A DNA stretch of 64,000 nt from an uncultured Verrucomicrobia subdivision 3 bacterium (GCA_903872345.1 CAIQKM010000074.1:54592-118591), one strand, 5' to 3'. Counted from the stretch's first letter, positions 9,758 through 18,504 are shown. Numbers and translations: made by a program. The notes: generated by a model from the letters alone, not told the origin.

Positions 9758-10840
9758 ATGAATAAACCCAATTTGTTTGCCGCCACCCTGGCTCTGGGCG
9801 CACTAACGCTGTTTCCACCGCTTTCGTTTGCCCAGGACGAGCCTTATAAAATAGTTAATTCCACCAAAACCATGGGTGTGGGAGGCATTGACTATGTCTA
9901 TGCCGATAACGACGACCGCCAGCTTTACATCCCCCGCGGCAACCAAGTGCTGGTGTTTGACTTGGATACGCTAAAATCCACCGGCTCCATCACCAATGCC
10001 CGCGCCCCCGGCGTGGCGGTGGACCCCAAATCCGGCCATGGCTTTTGCAGCAGCAGCCCGGTGGTGATGTGGGATACCAAGACCCTGCAAACCATCAAAA
10101 CCATTGATGTGCAAGGCCGGCCCGATGGCATCTTGTACGAACCGCTGACCGAACGCATCTATGTCCTCAGTCATCAATCACCCAATGTGACCGTGATCAA
10201 TGGCAAGGATGGCTCAATCGCCGGGACGATTGACCTTGGCGGCGGACCCGAACAGGCGGCCAGCGATGGTAACGGCCACGTCTATATTGATATTGAAGAT
10301 GGCGATAATATCGCCGTGGTGGACGCGAATACCCTCAAAGTAACCGCCCATTATGATCTCGCCGGCAAAGGCGGCGGCCCGGGCGGTCTGGGGCTCGACG
10401 CGAAGAACCATATTCTCTTTGCCATGTGCCATGAGCCGCAGACGTGCGTGGTGCTGAACGCCGACGATGGCAAAATCTTGGCCACCCTGCCCATCGGTCG
10501 CGGCACGGACGGCGGCGGCTTCAATCCCGCCACCATGGAAGCCTTTAGCTCCCAAGGCGACGGCACTTTAACGATCATCAAGGAGAAGAGCCCGACCGAA
10601 TTTGAAGTGGAACAGAACGTAACCACCAAGGCCCGCGCCAAAACCTGCACGCTGGACACCAAGAACAACCAAATCATCGTTATTGCCACCGAACCGCTGC
10701 CGGGCACCAATGCCACCCCGGCAGTGGCGGCGGCTCCGTCCACCAACCAACCCGCCGGGGAAGCCCGTCGCGGCGGCGGCGGTGGCCGTAACCGGGGCGG
10801 CGGTCCGGGATACTTGGATATTCTGGTCGTCGGCCGTTGA
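9758..10840 (+). CDS. Secreted YncE/YVTN-type beta-propeller protein
   Basis: 360 residues with a clear signal peptide (LFPPLSFAQ). Repeats of the YVTN/NHL type can be followed through the protein: VDPKSGHGF, YEPLTERIYVLSHQ, NVTVINGKDGSIAGTI, IAVVDANTLKV, and so on, consistent with a six- or seven-bladed periplasmic or surface propeller. The tail is unusual: an Ala/Pro/Asn linker then an Arg/Gly-rich stretch (RRGGGGGRNRGGGPG) before the last strand (YLDILVVGR). It is followed after 48 bases by the DUF2911 gene on the same strand. Propellers of this class bind ligands or act as scaffolds; no catalytic residues are evident. Confidence 0.8.
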   Translation: MNKPNLFAATLALGALTLFPPLSFAQDEPYKIVNSTKTMGVGGIDYVYADNDDRQLYIPRGNQVLVFDLDTLKSTGSITNARAPGVAVDPKSGHGFCSSSPVVMWDTKTLQTIKTIDVQGRPDGILYEPLTERIYVLSHQSPNVTVINGKDGSIAGTIDLGGGPEQAASDGNGHVYIDIEDGDNIAVVDANTLKVTAHYDLAGKGGGPGGLGLDAKNHILFAMCHEPQTCVVLNADDGKILATLPIGRGTDGGGFNPATMEAFSSQGDGTLTIIKEKSPTEFEVEQNVTTKARAKTCTLDTKNNQIIVIATEPLPGTNATPAVAAAPSTNQPAGEARRGGGGGRNRGGGPGYLDILVVGR

Positions 10841-10888
10841 CCGATTCGAAAAATTCCTGTACAACCCCTTAAACACCAACCTAAAACT

Positions 10889-11437
10889 ATGAATAGAAGC
10901 AAATTCCTCCTGATCCTCACCCTGCTCGTCCTCGGCGGTCTGCCGCTGATGGCCCAACAAAAACGCGTCAGCCCGCATGAAACCGTCAGCGCCAACCTCG
11001 ACGGCAGCCGGGTAATCATTGTTTATGGTCGTCCTTACACCAAGGCCCCCAAGACCGGTGAAGTGCGCAAGATCTGGGGCGGCTTGGTTCCCTACGGCAA
11101 AGTCTGGCGCACGGGCTCCGACGAAGCCACGCTGCTCATCACCCAGAAACCGCTCGTTATCGGTGAAACCACCGTTCCGGCCGGAGCTTACAGTCTCTAT
11201 ACCCTGCCCAACGAAGATGGCACGGCCAAGCTGATCATCAACAAGCAGATCGGCCAATGGGGCACCCAATACGACGAAAGCCAGGATCTGGCGCGGGTGG
11301 ACCTGAAAAAATCCGACCTGGAAAAGCCGGCAGACCAGTTCACCATGGCGGTGGCCAAGGGTGCCGCTGGCGGAGGCGTGATCAAGCTGATGTGGGAAAC
11401 CACGCAGTACACGGTTGACTTCACCATCCAGAAATAA
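10889..11437 (+). CDS. DUF2911 family secreted protein
   Basis: 182 residues with a signal peptide ending at LPLMAQ. It matches the DUF2911 family: RVSPHETVSANLDG near the N-terminus, then VIIVYGRPYTK, IWGGLVPYGKVWRTGSDEAT and VPAGAYSLYTLP. Length is typical. The family is common in Bacteroidota and Verrucomicrobiota and has no established function. It probably shares a transcript with the propeller gene 48 bases upstream. Confidence 0.88.
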   Translation: MNRSKFLLILTLLVLGGLPLMAQQKRVSPHETVSANLDGSRVIIVYGRPYTKAPKTGEVRKIWGGLVPYGKVWRTGSDEATLLITQKPLVIGETTVPAGAYSLYTLPNEDGTAKLIINKQIGQWGTQYDESQDLARVDLKKSDLEKPADQFTMAVAKGAAGGGVIKLMWETTQYTVDFTIQK

Positions 11438-11481
11438 CCCCCGTTCAATCCATCAACGGCCCGGGCCATTGGCAAAACCCG

Positions 11482-11505
11482 CCTCTTCCCGTCAGCGGGG
11501 AGAGG
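11482..11505 (+). repeat. GC-rich hairpin upstream of the PIG-L gene
   Basis: CCTCTTCCCG pairs with CGGGGAGAGG over a 4-base loop, in the 110-base gap between the DUF2911 gene and the PIG-L gene. No T-run follows, so it is probably a dispersed repeat or RNA-stabilising hairpin rather than a rho-independent terminator. It resembles the GGGGAGAGG core of the larger repeats at 49970 and 56652. Confidence 0.45.
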
Positions 11506-11547
11506 TGGGGCAGAAAACTGGCACCACACGGTAAAGTTTTCCACACC

Positions 11548-14052
11548 ATGACCAAATTGTTCAAGCAATCGGGCCGGCCTTTACGCCCGCTGGCCTGTCT
11601 GGCCGCCATCGGCGCGGGCTTGCTGGCCTTTTCACCCATCGGTCAGGCGGCCGAAACTCCCACGCCTGCCGCCATATTGCAGGAACTGCGCAGCTTTGAC
11701 CGCATGGGCAGCGTGCTCTACCTCGCCGCCCACCCGGATGATGAAAACACGCTCCTGATTGGCTATCTGGCCCGGGGACGGGATTATCGGACAGCCTACC
11801 TTTCCCTGACGCGCGGTGACGGCGGTCAAAACGTACTCGGCCCGGAATTCGGCGAGAAACTGGGCGTGGCCCGCACCCAGGAATTGCTCGCCGCCCGCCG
11901 GCTGGATGGCGGCCGCCAGTTCTTTTCGCGGGCCATGGATTTTGGTTTCTCCAAGGATTACCGCGAAACCTTGCGGTTTTGGGATCCGCCGCAGGTCACG
12001 GCGGATATTGTGCGGGTGATTCGCGAGTTTCATCCGGACGTGGTGGTGACCCGCTTTGCGCCCTGGCCCACCGGCACCCATGGTCATCACACCGCCTCGG
12101 CCTACCTGGCGTTGGCAGCGTTCAAGCAGGCGGGCGATCCCAAGGCGTTCCCCGAACTAAATCTCCCCCCCTGGCAACCCAAACGAATTCTTTGGAACGG
12201 TCGCGGCAATGAAACCGGTTCCAATACGGTTCATTTGGAAATCAGCGGCAGCGATCCCGTGCTCGGCATCTCCTTCAGCGACCTGGCCGGACGCAGCCGC
12301 GCGATGCACAAGACGCAGGGATTCGATAATTTTGGCAACGGCGGCGGCCGGGGCGGCGGAGCGCGGACGGAGTCGTTCCAACTGCTCGCGGGCGAACCGG
12401 CCACCAATGACATCATGGATGGCATTGACACCTCTTGGAACCGCATACCCGGCGGATCGGAAATTGGCTCGCTGGCCGACACCCTCATTTCCCAATTCAA
12501 CACCAACGATCCGGCCGCGAGCGTGCCCGTGCTGCTGAATCTGCGAAGCAAACTGGCCGGTCTGGCATCAAACGATCCAGTGGTGACGGAAAAACGCCGG
12601 CAACTGGACCACGTGTTGACCGCCTGCCTTGGGCTGGCAGTGCAAACGGAAATTCCGCAGGCCGAAGTCGTGGCGGGTGAAACGCTGGCATTGCATCACA
12701 CGGTCAGCATCGGCTCAGCCATCCCGGTGCGTTGGGTGGCCGTGCGTTATCCTGGCATTCAGCAGGAGGCGAAACAATCCACTCTCCTGACGACGAATGA
12801 CGCCAGCAGTAGTGACGCAAACGAAACTTTGCCCGCAAACACGCCGTTGAGCCAACCCTACTGGCTGCGGGAGGAATCCACGCCGGGAATGTTCCGCGTA
12901 GCGGATGCATCGCTGATCGGCCGGCCGGAAAATCCGCCGGTGTTTCCGGTGGAGTATGTATTTGAGGTGGGTGGGCAGACGTTGACCGTTCCGGATGAAC
13001 CGGTGGAAGTGATTCCCGATGCTTCCGCCAGCCGGGCACACCGCCGGATGGAAGTGATTCCGCCGGTAACGTTGCACTTTGATTCCGGCGTGGCATTGTT
13101 TGCGCCGGGATCATCGCATGTGGTGAACGTCCAAATCACCGCCACCCGCCCCGGCACCGCCGGCAATCTGCGGCTGGAAACACCGCGCGGCTGGAGCGTT
13201 ACGCCAGCCAAACAGCCCTTCCAATTCGTGGCCGCCCATGAACAGGCCAGCTTCCAGTTCACAATCACGGCACCGACGAAAACTGTCACCGGCACCGTCA
13301 CCGCCAGCGCGGAGATCGGTGGCAAGCGTTACCGGAATGACCGCGAGTTAATTGATTATCCGCACATTCCCATGCAATTGCTCCAGCCGCCGGCCACCAT
13401 CAAAGTGGTCAGCCTGAATCTGGTCACGCGCGGCAAGAATATCGGCTATCTGCCCGGCGCCGGCGACAGCCTCGCGGATAATCTCAGACAGATGGGCTGC
13501 AACGTCACCCAACTGGATGACACCAACCTGACGGCGGCGACATTGCAAGGGCTCGATGCCGTGGTCATCGGCGTCCGCGCCTTTAATGTTCGCAACAACC
13601 TAGCCAAGCAACTGCCCGTCCTGTTCAACTACGTTGAAAACGGCGGGACGGTGGTGGCGCAATACAACCGCCCCGATGGTTTGCGCGCGGCCAAGATCGC
13701 CCCGTACGACCTGCATCTCTCCGGTCTGCGCATCACGGATGAAACGGCGGCGATGACCTTTCTCGCTCCGGATCATCCGGTGTTGAACACGCCCAATAAA
13801 ATCACGGCGGCGGATTTTGACGGCTGGATTCAGGAACGCGGCATTTATTTCCCGGACAAATGGGACGCCCATTTCACTCCGATTCTGGCGGGCAACGACC
13901 CGGGTGAGACCGCCTTGCAAGGCAGTCTGCTGGTGGCACCGTATGGCAAAGGCCATTTCGTCTATACCGGCCTCGTCTTCTTCCGGGAACTGCCCGCCGG
14001 CGTGCCGGGAGCCTATCGCCTCTTCGCCAATCTGTTGTCGCTCGGCCAATGA
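11548..14052 (+). CDS. Exported large PIG-L (LmbE-like) deacetylase with C-terminal glutamine-amidotransferase-like domain
   Basis: 834 residues with a signal peptide ending about residue 34. The N-terminal PIG-L/LmbE domain (about 50-330) has the zinc motif AHPDDE at 61-66 and HGHH at 178-181, so a metal-dependent N-deacetylase or amidase is expected, acting outside the cytoplasm. The middle (about 490-600) contains Ig-like segments of the NEW3 type, and the last ~200 residues (IGYLPGAGD ... VVIGVRAFN ... GHFVYTG) resemble a ThuA/class I amidotransferase-like fold. It heads the tightly packed cluster with symporter and bacillithiol genes. It could therefore process bacillithiol-type conjugates or another GlcNAc-containing metabolite outside the membrane; this is inference from context. 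Confidence 0.85.
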   Translation: MTKLFKQSGRPLRPLACLAAIGAGLLAFSPIGQAAETPTPAAILQELRSFDRMGSVLYLAAHPDDENTLLIGYLARGRDYRTAYLSLTRGDGGQNVLGPEFGEKLGVARTQELLAARRLDGGRQFFSRAMDFGFSKDYRETLRFWDPPQVTADIVRVIREFHPDVVVTRFAPWPTGTHGHHTASAYLALAAFKQAGDPKAFPELNLPPWQPKRILWNGRGNETGSNTVHLEISGSDPVLGISFSDLAGRSRAMHKTQGFDNFGNGGGRGGGARTESFQLLAGEPATNDIMDGIDTSWNRIPGGSEIGSLADTLISQFNTNDPAASVPVLLNLRSKLAGLASNDPVVTEKRRQLDHVLTACLGLAVQTEIPQAEVVAGETLALHHTVSIGSAIPVRWVAVRYPGIQQEAKQSTLLTTNDASSSDANETLPANTPLSQPYWLREESTPGMFRVADASLIGRPENPPVFPVEYVFEVGGQTLTVPDEPVEVIPDASASRAHRRMEVIPPVTLHFDSGVALFAPGSSHVVNVQITATRPGTAGNLRLETPRGWSVTPAKQPFQFVAAHEQASFQFTITAPTKTVTGTVTASAEIGGKRYRNDRELIDYPHIPMQLLQPPATIKVVSLNLVTRGKNIGYLPGAGDSLADNLRQMGCNVTQLDDTNLTAATLQGLDAVVIGVRAFNVRNNLAKQLPVLFNYVENGGTVVAQYNRPDGLRAAKIAPYDLHLSGLRITDETAAMTFLAPDHPVLNTPNKITAADFDGWIQERGIYFPDKWDAHFTPILAGNDPGETALQGSLLVAPYGKGHFVYTGLVFFRELPAGVPGAYRLFANLLSLGQ

Positions 14053-14201
14053 AATCCCCGGACCCTGTTGAACCCCGGTCAGAAAGCGAAGCCACCGGAT
14101 TGCCGGGCTTTCGCACGTGGACGAAAGTTTATCTCTTCGTGCTCGGCAGCTTTGCCCTCTGGGTGGGGTTGCTGATCGCCCTGACGCTGACGTTTTCATG
14201 A
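14049..14201 (+). CDS. 50-residue single-pass membrane protein in the bacillithiol cluster
   Basis: Short gene not usually called by length-filtered predictors. It starts on the ATGA overlap with the PIG-L stop codon (14050-14052) and its own TGA (14199-14201) overlaps the ATG of the symporter (14198), so it is translationally coupled on both sides. The protein has a charged N-terminal part (MKSPDPVEPRSESEA) and one transmembrane helix (VYLFVLGSFALWVGLLIALT). The double ATGA coupling is the main evidence that it is real. It may be an accessory subunit of the downstream symporter; no family is recognised. Confidence 0.75.
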   Translation: MKSPDPVEPRSESEATGLPGFRTWTKVYLFVLGSFALWVGLLIALTLTFS

Positions 14202-15904
14202 ACCCGCTCGATTTCATCGTCCTGATCGGCTCGATGCTGGGCATTGCCGCGTATGGCATGTGGCGGACGCGCGGGCGCCGCGATCTGAACGCCTACCTGA
14301 AAGGCGCGGGCAACACCCCGTGGTTCGCCATCGGCCTCTCGGTCATGGCCACCCAGGCCAGCGCCATCACCTTTCTTTCAACACCGGGACAGGGTTATGC
14401 GGGCGGTTTGGGTTTTGTGCAAATCTACTTCGGATTGCCGGTCGCGCTCATCATCATCGCGATCTTTTTCCTGCCCTTGTTCCGCCGGCTCAACGTATAT
14501 ACGGCGTATGAATACTTGGGGCGGCGTTTCGACGGCAAAACGCGATTGCTTGGCGCGGGACTGTTTCTCATTCAGCGCGGCCTCGGCGCGGGACTGACCA
14601 TTTATGCGCCCGCCATTGTGCTCTCCTCGGTTTTTCACTGGCCGCTCGACCTAACCATCATTTGCAGCGGGGTGTTGGTGATCATTTATACCGTCGCCGG
14701 CGGCAACGATGCGGTGACCGTCACGCAGAAATACCAGATCGCTGTCATCTTCGCGGGCATGTTCATTGCCTTCGGCCTGTTGCTGGCCAAACTGCCGACG
14801 GGTTTGAGCTTCGGCGACTCACTGGCATTGGCCGGCGGGTTTCACAAACTCGAAGCCGTCAATTTTTCTGGCAGCCTGCACGAGCGATACACCTTGTGGT
14901 CGGGGCTGCTCGGCGGCACGTTTCTAATGCTCTCCTACTTCGGCACCGACCAGTCGCAAGTACAGCGTTACCTTTCCGGCTCATCACTGCGGGAGAGCCG
15001 GCTGGGATTGATGTTTAATGCCGTGTGCAAAATCCCGATGCAATTCGGCATTCTGTTTCTGGGCGTGATGATGTTTGTCTTTTATCAGTTCGAACCGCCG
15101 CCGCTGTTCTTCAACGATACCTCCCGTCAATACCTCGCCGAACACGGCGCGAGCGAACAACTGCATGTCCTCGAAACGGACTTTAACCAAACCCATGCGG
15201 TCGCCCGCCAGCAACTCGAACAGTGGCTGACCGCCCGGCATAACGGCGATGCGGCCGGCGCACAGGCGGCTTTTGCAGCGGCCACGACGGCCCATGAGCA
15301 AGGCGAACAGATTCATGCCGCGGCCGCCAAAGCCTTGTCGGCGGCCAATCCGCACGCGACCACGAATGAGGCGGATTACGTATTCATCAGTTTCATCCTC
15401 CACTATCTGCCCCATGGCATTATCGGGCTGCTGGTGGCGGCATTTTTCGCCGCCGCGCTGTCTTCCAAAGCCGCCGAACTCACCGCCTTGGGCTCCAGCA
15501 CCACGGTGGATTTTTACCGGCACCTCAAATCCGACGCCACGGACCAGGAATGTCTGCTCGCCTCCAAATGGTTTACGGCCCTGTGGGGCGTGGTGGCGAT
15601 TGGCTTTGCCCTGTACGCGCATCTGGTGGAAAATCTGATCCAAGCGGTGAACATTCTGGGTTCCATTTTTTACGGCGTTATGCTGGGGCTTTTCGTTGTC
15701 GCATTCTTCCTGCGACGGGTGGGCGGCACGGCGGTGTTCTGGGCCGCGCTGGTGGCGCAGACCCTGGTTTTCGTGCTCTACTTCAATCTGACCATTTCCT
15801 ACCTCTGGTATCCGCTCATCGGCTGCGCGGCCTGTGTGTTCCTAAGCCTCATCTTGCAAGCCGGGTTGGGCCAAGTAAAACAAACCGACGTATCGGCCAC
15901 ATGA
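14198..15904 (+). CDS. Sodium:solute symporter (SSS family)
   Basis: 568 residues. The start MNPLDFIVLIGSML at 14198 is preferred over upstream in-frame codons because it gives the ATGA overlap with the preceding small gene and begins with the first membrane helix. SSS features include LKGAGNTPWFAIGLSVMATQASAITFLSTPGQGY near the N-terminus and the LeuT-fold helices after it. Odd feature: about residues 305-388 form an Ala/Gln/His-rich, helical, soluble insertion between two transmembrane helices. The stop overlaps the ATG of the BshC-like gene (ATGA). By context it may import a product released by the exported PIG-L enzyme or a bacillithiol-related compound; the substrate cannot be read from the sequence. 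Confidence 0.88.
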   Translation: MNPLDFIVLIGSMLGIAAYGMWRTRGRRDLNAYLKGAGNTPWFAIGLSVMATQASAITFLSTPGQGYAGGLGFVQIYFGLPVALIIIAIFFLPLFRRLNVYTAYEYLGRRFDGKTRLLGAGLFLIQRGLGAGLTIYAPAIVLSSVFHWPLDLTIICSGVLVIIYTVAGGNDAVTVTQKYQIAVIFAGMFIAFGLLLAKLPTGLSFGDSLALAGGFHKLEAVNFSGSLHERYTLWSGLLGGTFLMLSYFGTDQSQVQRYLSGSSLRESRLGLMFNAVCKIPMQFGILFLGVMMFVFYQFEPPPLFFNDTSRQYLAEHGASEQLHVLETDFNQTHAVARQQLEQWLTARHNGDAAGAQAAFAAATTAHEQGEQIHAAAAKALSAANPHATTNEADYVFISFILHYLPHGIIGLLVAAFFAAALSSKAAELTALGSSTTVDFYRHLKSDATDQECLLASKWFTALWGVVAIGFALYAHLVENLIQAVNILGSIFYGVMLGLFVVAFFLRRVGGTAVFWAALVAQTLVFVLYFNLTISYLWYPLIGCAACVFLSLILQAGLGQVKQTDVSAT

Positions 15905-16674
15905 GCACTCCCGTCATTTGTTTTGGCCAGCAACCGTGCGGATTCTTTCCGAAACGGTTTCTCGTGGCCAAAATCCGGACGGCGCGACGGCTGCAAAAAG
16001 AGATTGGCGGGGAGATTGTCTTCTTCTGCCACGACAGCGACCATGATCCGCGCGAAACCAAAACCGGGCTGCGCCATCGCAAGACCAATGAACCGGCCTC
16101 GCTGAATTTCAGTTTCGCCAACAAGGTGCAGCGGAAGTTCACGCCGATGTATCTCAAACAAATCCCCTCGGACTGGCACGCAAAAACCTTGTTGCAACTA
16201 CCGAATTACGTCGGACATGATTTGATTGAAATTTTCAGAAAAACGTCCGCCCCGAATCATGCCGACTTTTGTCTCGCGATGTATCACGGTATGGGCTGGC
16301 TGGCAGGGATTCGTGTAGTGCGTTCCAGCGACCCAACCTTCCGGCGCGCGGCCTGTGACATTGATGACTTTTTTGTGGAAGTGCCGTATGAACAGGAAAT
16401 CGTCCGCGCGCGTTTTGCGGGTGATTCGTTCACCCTACACGAGGGCGGCAACTCATTCGTAACGCTGCCTGCCACGGCGTTCACCAAAGAACAGATCAGT
16501 CCGGCCCGCGACACGCGGCTGCGCTGGATGCAATCCGTGCTCCACTGCACGCATTACATTGCCGGGGCGGGTGAAAAAGCCTACCTTCGCACCGAAGACG
16601 CCCCGGAAATCACTTATATCAACCGCGACCCCATTGACCGCGCCGATGAAGCCTGCACCGAAATCTCCACCTGA
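15901..16674 (+). CDS. Short BshC-like protein (putative bacillithiol cysteine-adding enzyme)
   Basis: 257 residues, starting on the ATGA overlap with the symporter stop. It sits directly upstream of bshB1 and bshA, where a BshC is expected, but canonical BshC is about 520-540 residues. Several BshC-like patches are visible: FGQQPCGF near residues 8-15 (BshC has GGQQAG), VFFCHDSDHDPRE at 40-52 (BshC has a W-x-x-x-E-DHD-x-x-E motif), GIRVVRSSDPTFRRA, and HYIAGAGEKAYL at 218-229 (BshC has YVAGPGEIxYW). These suggest the Rossmann-like core is kept and the C-terminal coiled coil is missing. Homology is inferred by eye and is remote, so the enzymatic role is a hypothesis strongly supported by context. 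It overlaps bshB1 by 29 bases. Confidence 0.65.
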   Translation: MSTPVICFGQQPCGFFPKRFLVAKIRTARRLQKEIGGEIVFFCHDSDHDPRETKTGLRHRKTNEPASLNFSFANKVQRKFTPMYLKQIPSDWHAKTLLQLPNYVGHDLIEIFRKTSAPNHADFCLAMYHGMGWLAGIRVVRSSDPTFRRAACDIDDFFVEVPYEQEIVRARFAGDSFTLHEGGNSFVTLPATAFTKEQISPARDTRLRWMQSVLHCTHYIAGAGEKAYLRTEDAPEITYINRDPIDRADEACTEIST

Positions 16675-17383
16675 ATTGACGCCTCTGCTCGCCTTTGGCG
16701 CGCATCCCGATGATATCGAATTCGGCTGCGGCGGCGTCATCGCCAAGGAAACCCGCGCCGGCCGCCAGGTCCATCTGGTCATTTGCTCGCGCGGCGAAGC
16801 CGGTTCGCACGGCACGCCGGCCCAACGCACGGCGGAAGCCAAAAAAGCGGCGGCGATTTTGGGCGCCACCGTCGAGTTCATCAAACTGGATGGCGACGCG
16901 CATCTGGAAATCCGGCCGGCCCATGCCATCAAACTGGCGGGCCTCATTCGGCGATTGCAACCGGGCATCGTCCTTGCGCCGAGCGTGGTGGAAAACCAGC
17001 ATCCGGATCATGCCAAATTGGGCAAACTGGTTCGCGATGCGGCGCGCCTGGCCCGCTACGGCGGCCTGAAAGAATTGCGCCCGGCCAAAGCGCATGCCAT
17101 CAGCCAATTGTTCTTTTACGCGGTCACGCCGGAAGCCGAGCCGCGCGATGTTTTGCCGGTGATGCTGGACATATCCGAACCCGAAGTCATCGCGGCTTGG
17201 AGCGCGGCAATGGCGGCGCACGCGTCGCAGGTCAATGCCCGCAATTATGTGGAGCTGCAACTCACCCGCGCGCGTCTGCTGGGGGCAAGGGCCGGCATCG
17301 GTTACGCTACAGCGTTGTTTCCTAATGATCCGCTCGTGTTTGACTCACTGGCGCAGACCAGCCGCAGCGCCCGGCGTTTTTAA
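16646..17383 (+). CDS. bshB1: Bacillithiol biosynthesis deacetylase BshB1 (PIG-L family)
   Basis: 245 residues from the ATG at 16646; this start gives the usual BshB1 length and a short overlap with the preceding gene. It has the PIG-L zinc motif FGAHPDDIEFGCGG and the downstream HPDHAKLG motif. BshB removes the acetyl group from GlcNAc-malate to give glucosaminyl-malate in the second step of bacillithiol synthesis; the protein is cytoplasmic. The bshA gene begins 2 bases after the stop codon, so the two are certainly co-transcribed. Family and role are confident. Confidence 0.92.
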   Translation: MKPAPKSPPELTPLLAFGAHPDDIEFGCGGVIAKETRAGRQVHLVICSRGEAGSHGTPAQRTAEAKKAAAILGATVEFIKLDGDAHLEIRPAHAIKLAGLIRRLQPGIVLAPSVVENQHPDHAKLGKLVRDAARLARYGGLKELRPAKAHAISQLFFYAVTPEAEPRDVLPVMLDISEPEVIAAWSAAMAAHASQVNARNYVELQLTRARLLGARAGIGYATALFPNDPLVFDSLAQTSRSARRF

Positions 17384-17385
17384 CC

Positions 17386-18504
17386 ATGAACATTGGCATT
17401 ACGTGTTATCCCTCGGTGGGCGGCAGCGGCATTCTGGCCACGGCGCTGGGCGAGGAGCTGGTAAAGCGCGGGCATGAGGTGCATTTCATCAGTTACGAAC
17501 GACCGTTCCGCCTGCCGGAAAATGTGCCGGGGCTATACTTCCATCCGGTAATCGTCAACGATTACGATCTGTTCAAGTATCCGGATTACACCCTGCCACT
17601 CTCAGTGAAAATGGCGGAAGTGAGCCGGGATTTTCAGCTCGATGTGCTGCACGCCCACTACGCGGTGCCGCATGCCACGGCGGCCATTCTCGCGCGGGCC
17701 ATGCTGCCGGCGGACCGCCAGCCGCGGGTGGTCACCACCCTGCACGGCACGGACACCACCCTGCTCGGTCGCGACCCGGGCTACGGACCGGCCATCCATC
17801 ACGCGCTGACGCATTCGGATGCCGTCACCGCCGTATCGGCCTTTCTCAAAGAAGAGACGCACAGCATACTCGGATTTAACGGACCGATTGAGGTCATTCA
17901 TAATTTTTTTGTGCCCAAGCCGCCCAAACGTTCACGGGAAGAAGTGCGGCGGGAGCTGGGTTTGCAGGCTGAGGCACTGCTGTTTCATTCCTCCAATTTG
18001 CGTCCCTTGAAGCGGATTGATCTCCTGTTGGAAGCCGTGGCCCGAGTGAGACCGCGCGAGTCCTTCAAACTGGTGATTCTGGCCGGCGGAGATTTTGCGC
18101 CGTTTGTCGAAGAAGTGCGCCAGTTGGGGCTGGCCGACCGGGTGATCGTCCGCGAGAAGGTCACGGACATTGAAGATTATCTGCAAGCGGCGGATTTGGG
18201 TTTGTTCACCTCGGATTCCGAAAGCTTTTGCCTGAGCATCCTGGAAGCCATGTGCTTCGGGCGACCAAGCGTCGCCCGGCGCGTGGGCGGCATTCCCGAA
18301 GTAATCGTGGACGAAGAGTCGGGTTGCCTCGTTAATTCCGATAACGCGGATGATCTGGCGCGAGCCATCGAACGACTGATTGCCGATCCGTTCCGGCGGC
18401 AGGTGCTGGGACAAGCGGCGCAGGTGCGAGCACGGCAGCTGTTTTCGGCCAAAGAAATCGTGCCCCGCTACGAAGCACTCTATCGGCGAGTCTGTGCCGA
18501 ATAA
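17386..18504 (+). CDS. bshA: N-acetyl-alpha-D-glucosaminyl L-malate synthase BshA
   Basis: 372 residues, GT4-family retaining glycosyltransferase with the typical BshA opening MNIGITCYPSVGGSGI and RGHEVHFISYERPFRL. The C-terminal Rossmann domain has the GT4 E-x7-E region (SESFCLSILEAM) and the donor-binding pattern RLIADPFRR further on. It transfers GlcNAc from UDP-GlcNAc to L-malate, the first step of bacillithiol synthesis. It is the last gene of the cluster; a decayed insertion sequence follows almost immediately. Confidence 0.95.
   Translation: MNIGITCYPSVGGSGILATALGEELVKRGHEVHFISYERPFRLPENVPGLYFHPVIVNDYDLFKYPDYTLPLSVKMAEVSRDFQLDVLHAHYAVPHATAAILARAMLPADRQPRVVTTLHGTDTTLLGRDPGYGPAIHHALTHSDAVTAVSAFLKEETHSILGFNGPIEVIHNFFVPKPPKRSREEVRRELGLQAEALLFHSSNLRPLKRIDLLLEAVARVRPRESFKLVILAGGDFAPFVEEVRQLGLADRVIVREKVTDIEDYLQAADLGLFTSDSESFCLSILEAMCFGRPSVARRVGGIPEVIVDEESGCLVNSDNADDLARAIERLIADPFRRQVLGQAAQVRARQLFSAKEIVPRYEALYRRVCAE

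Noticed and set aside
9432-9818. 128-codon minus-strand frame in the gap before the propeller gene
   Set aside because: No family motif, overlaps the hairpin and the start of the propeller gene, and has atypical amino-acid content.
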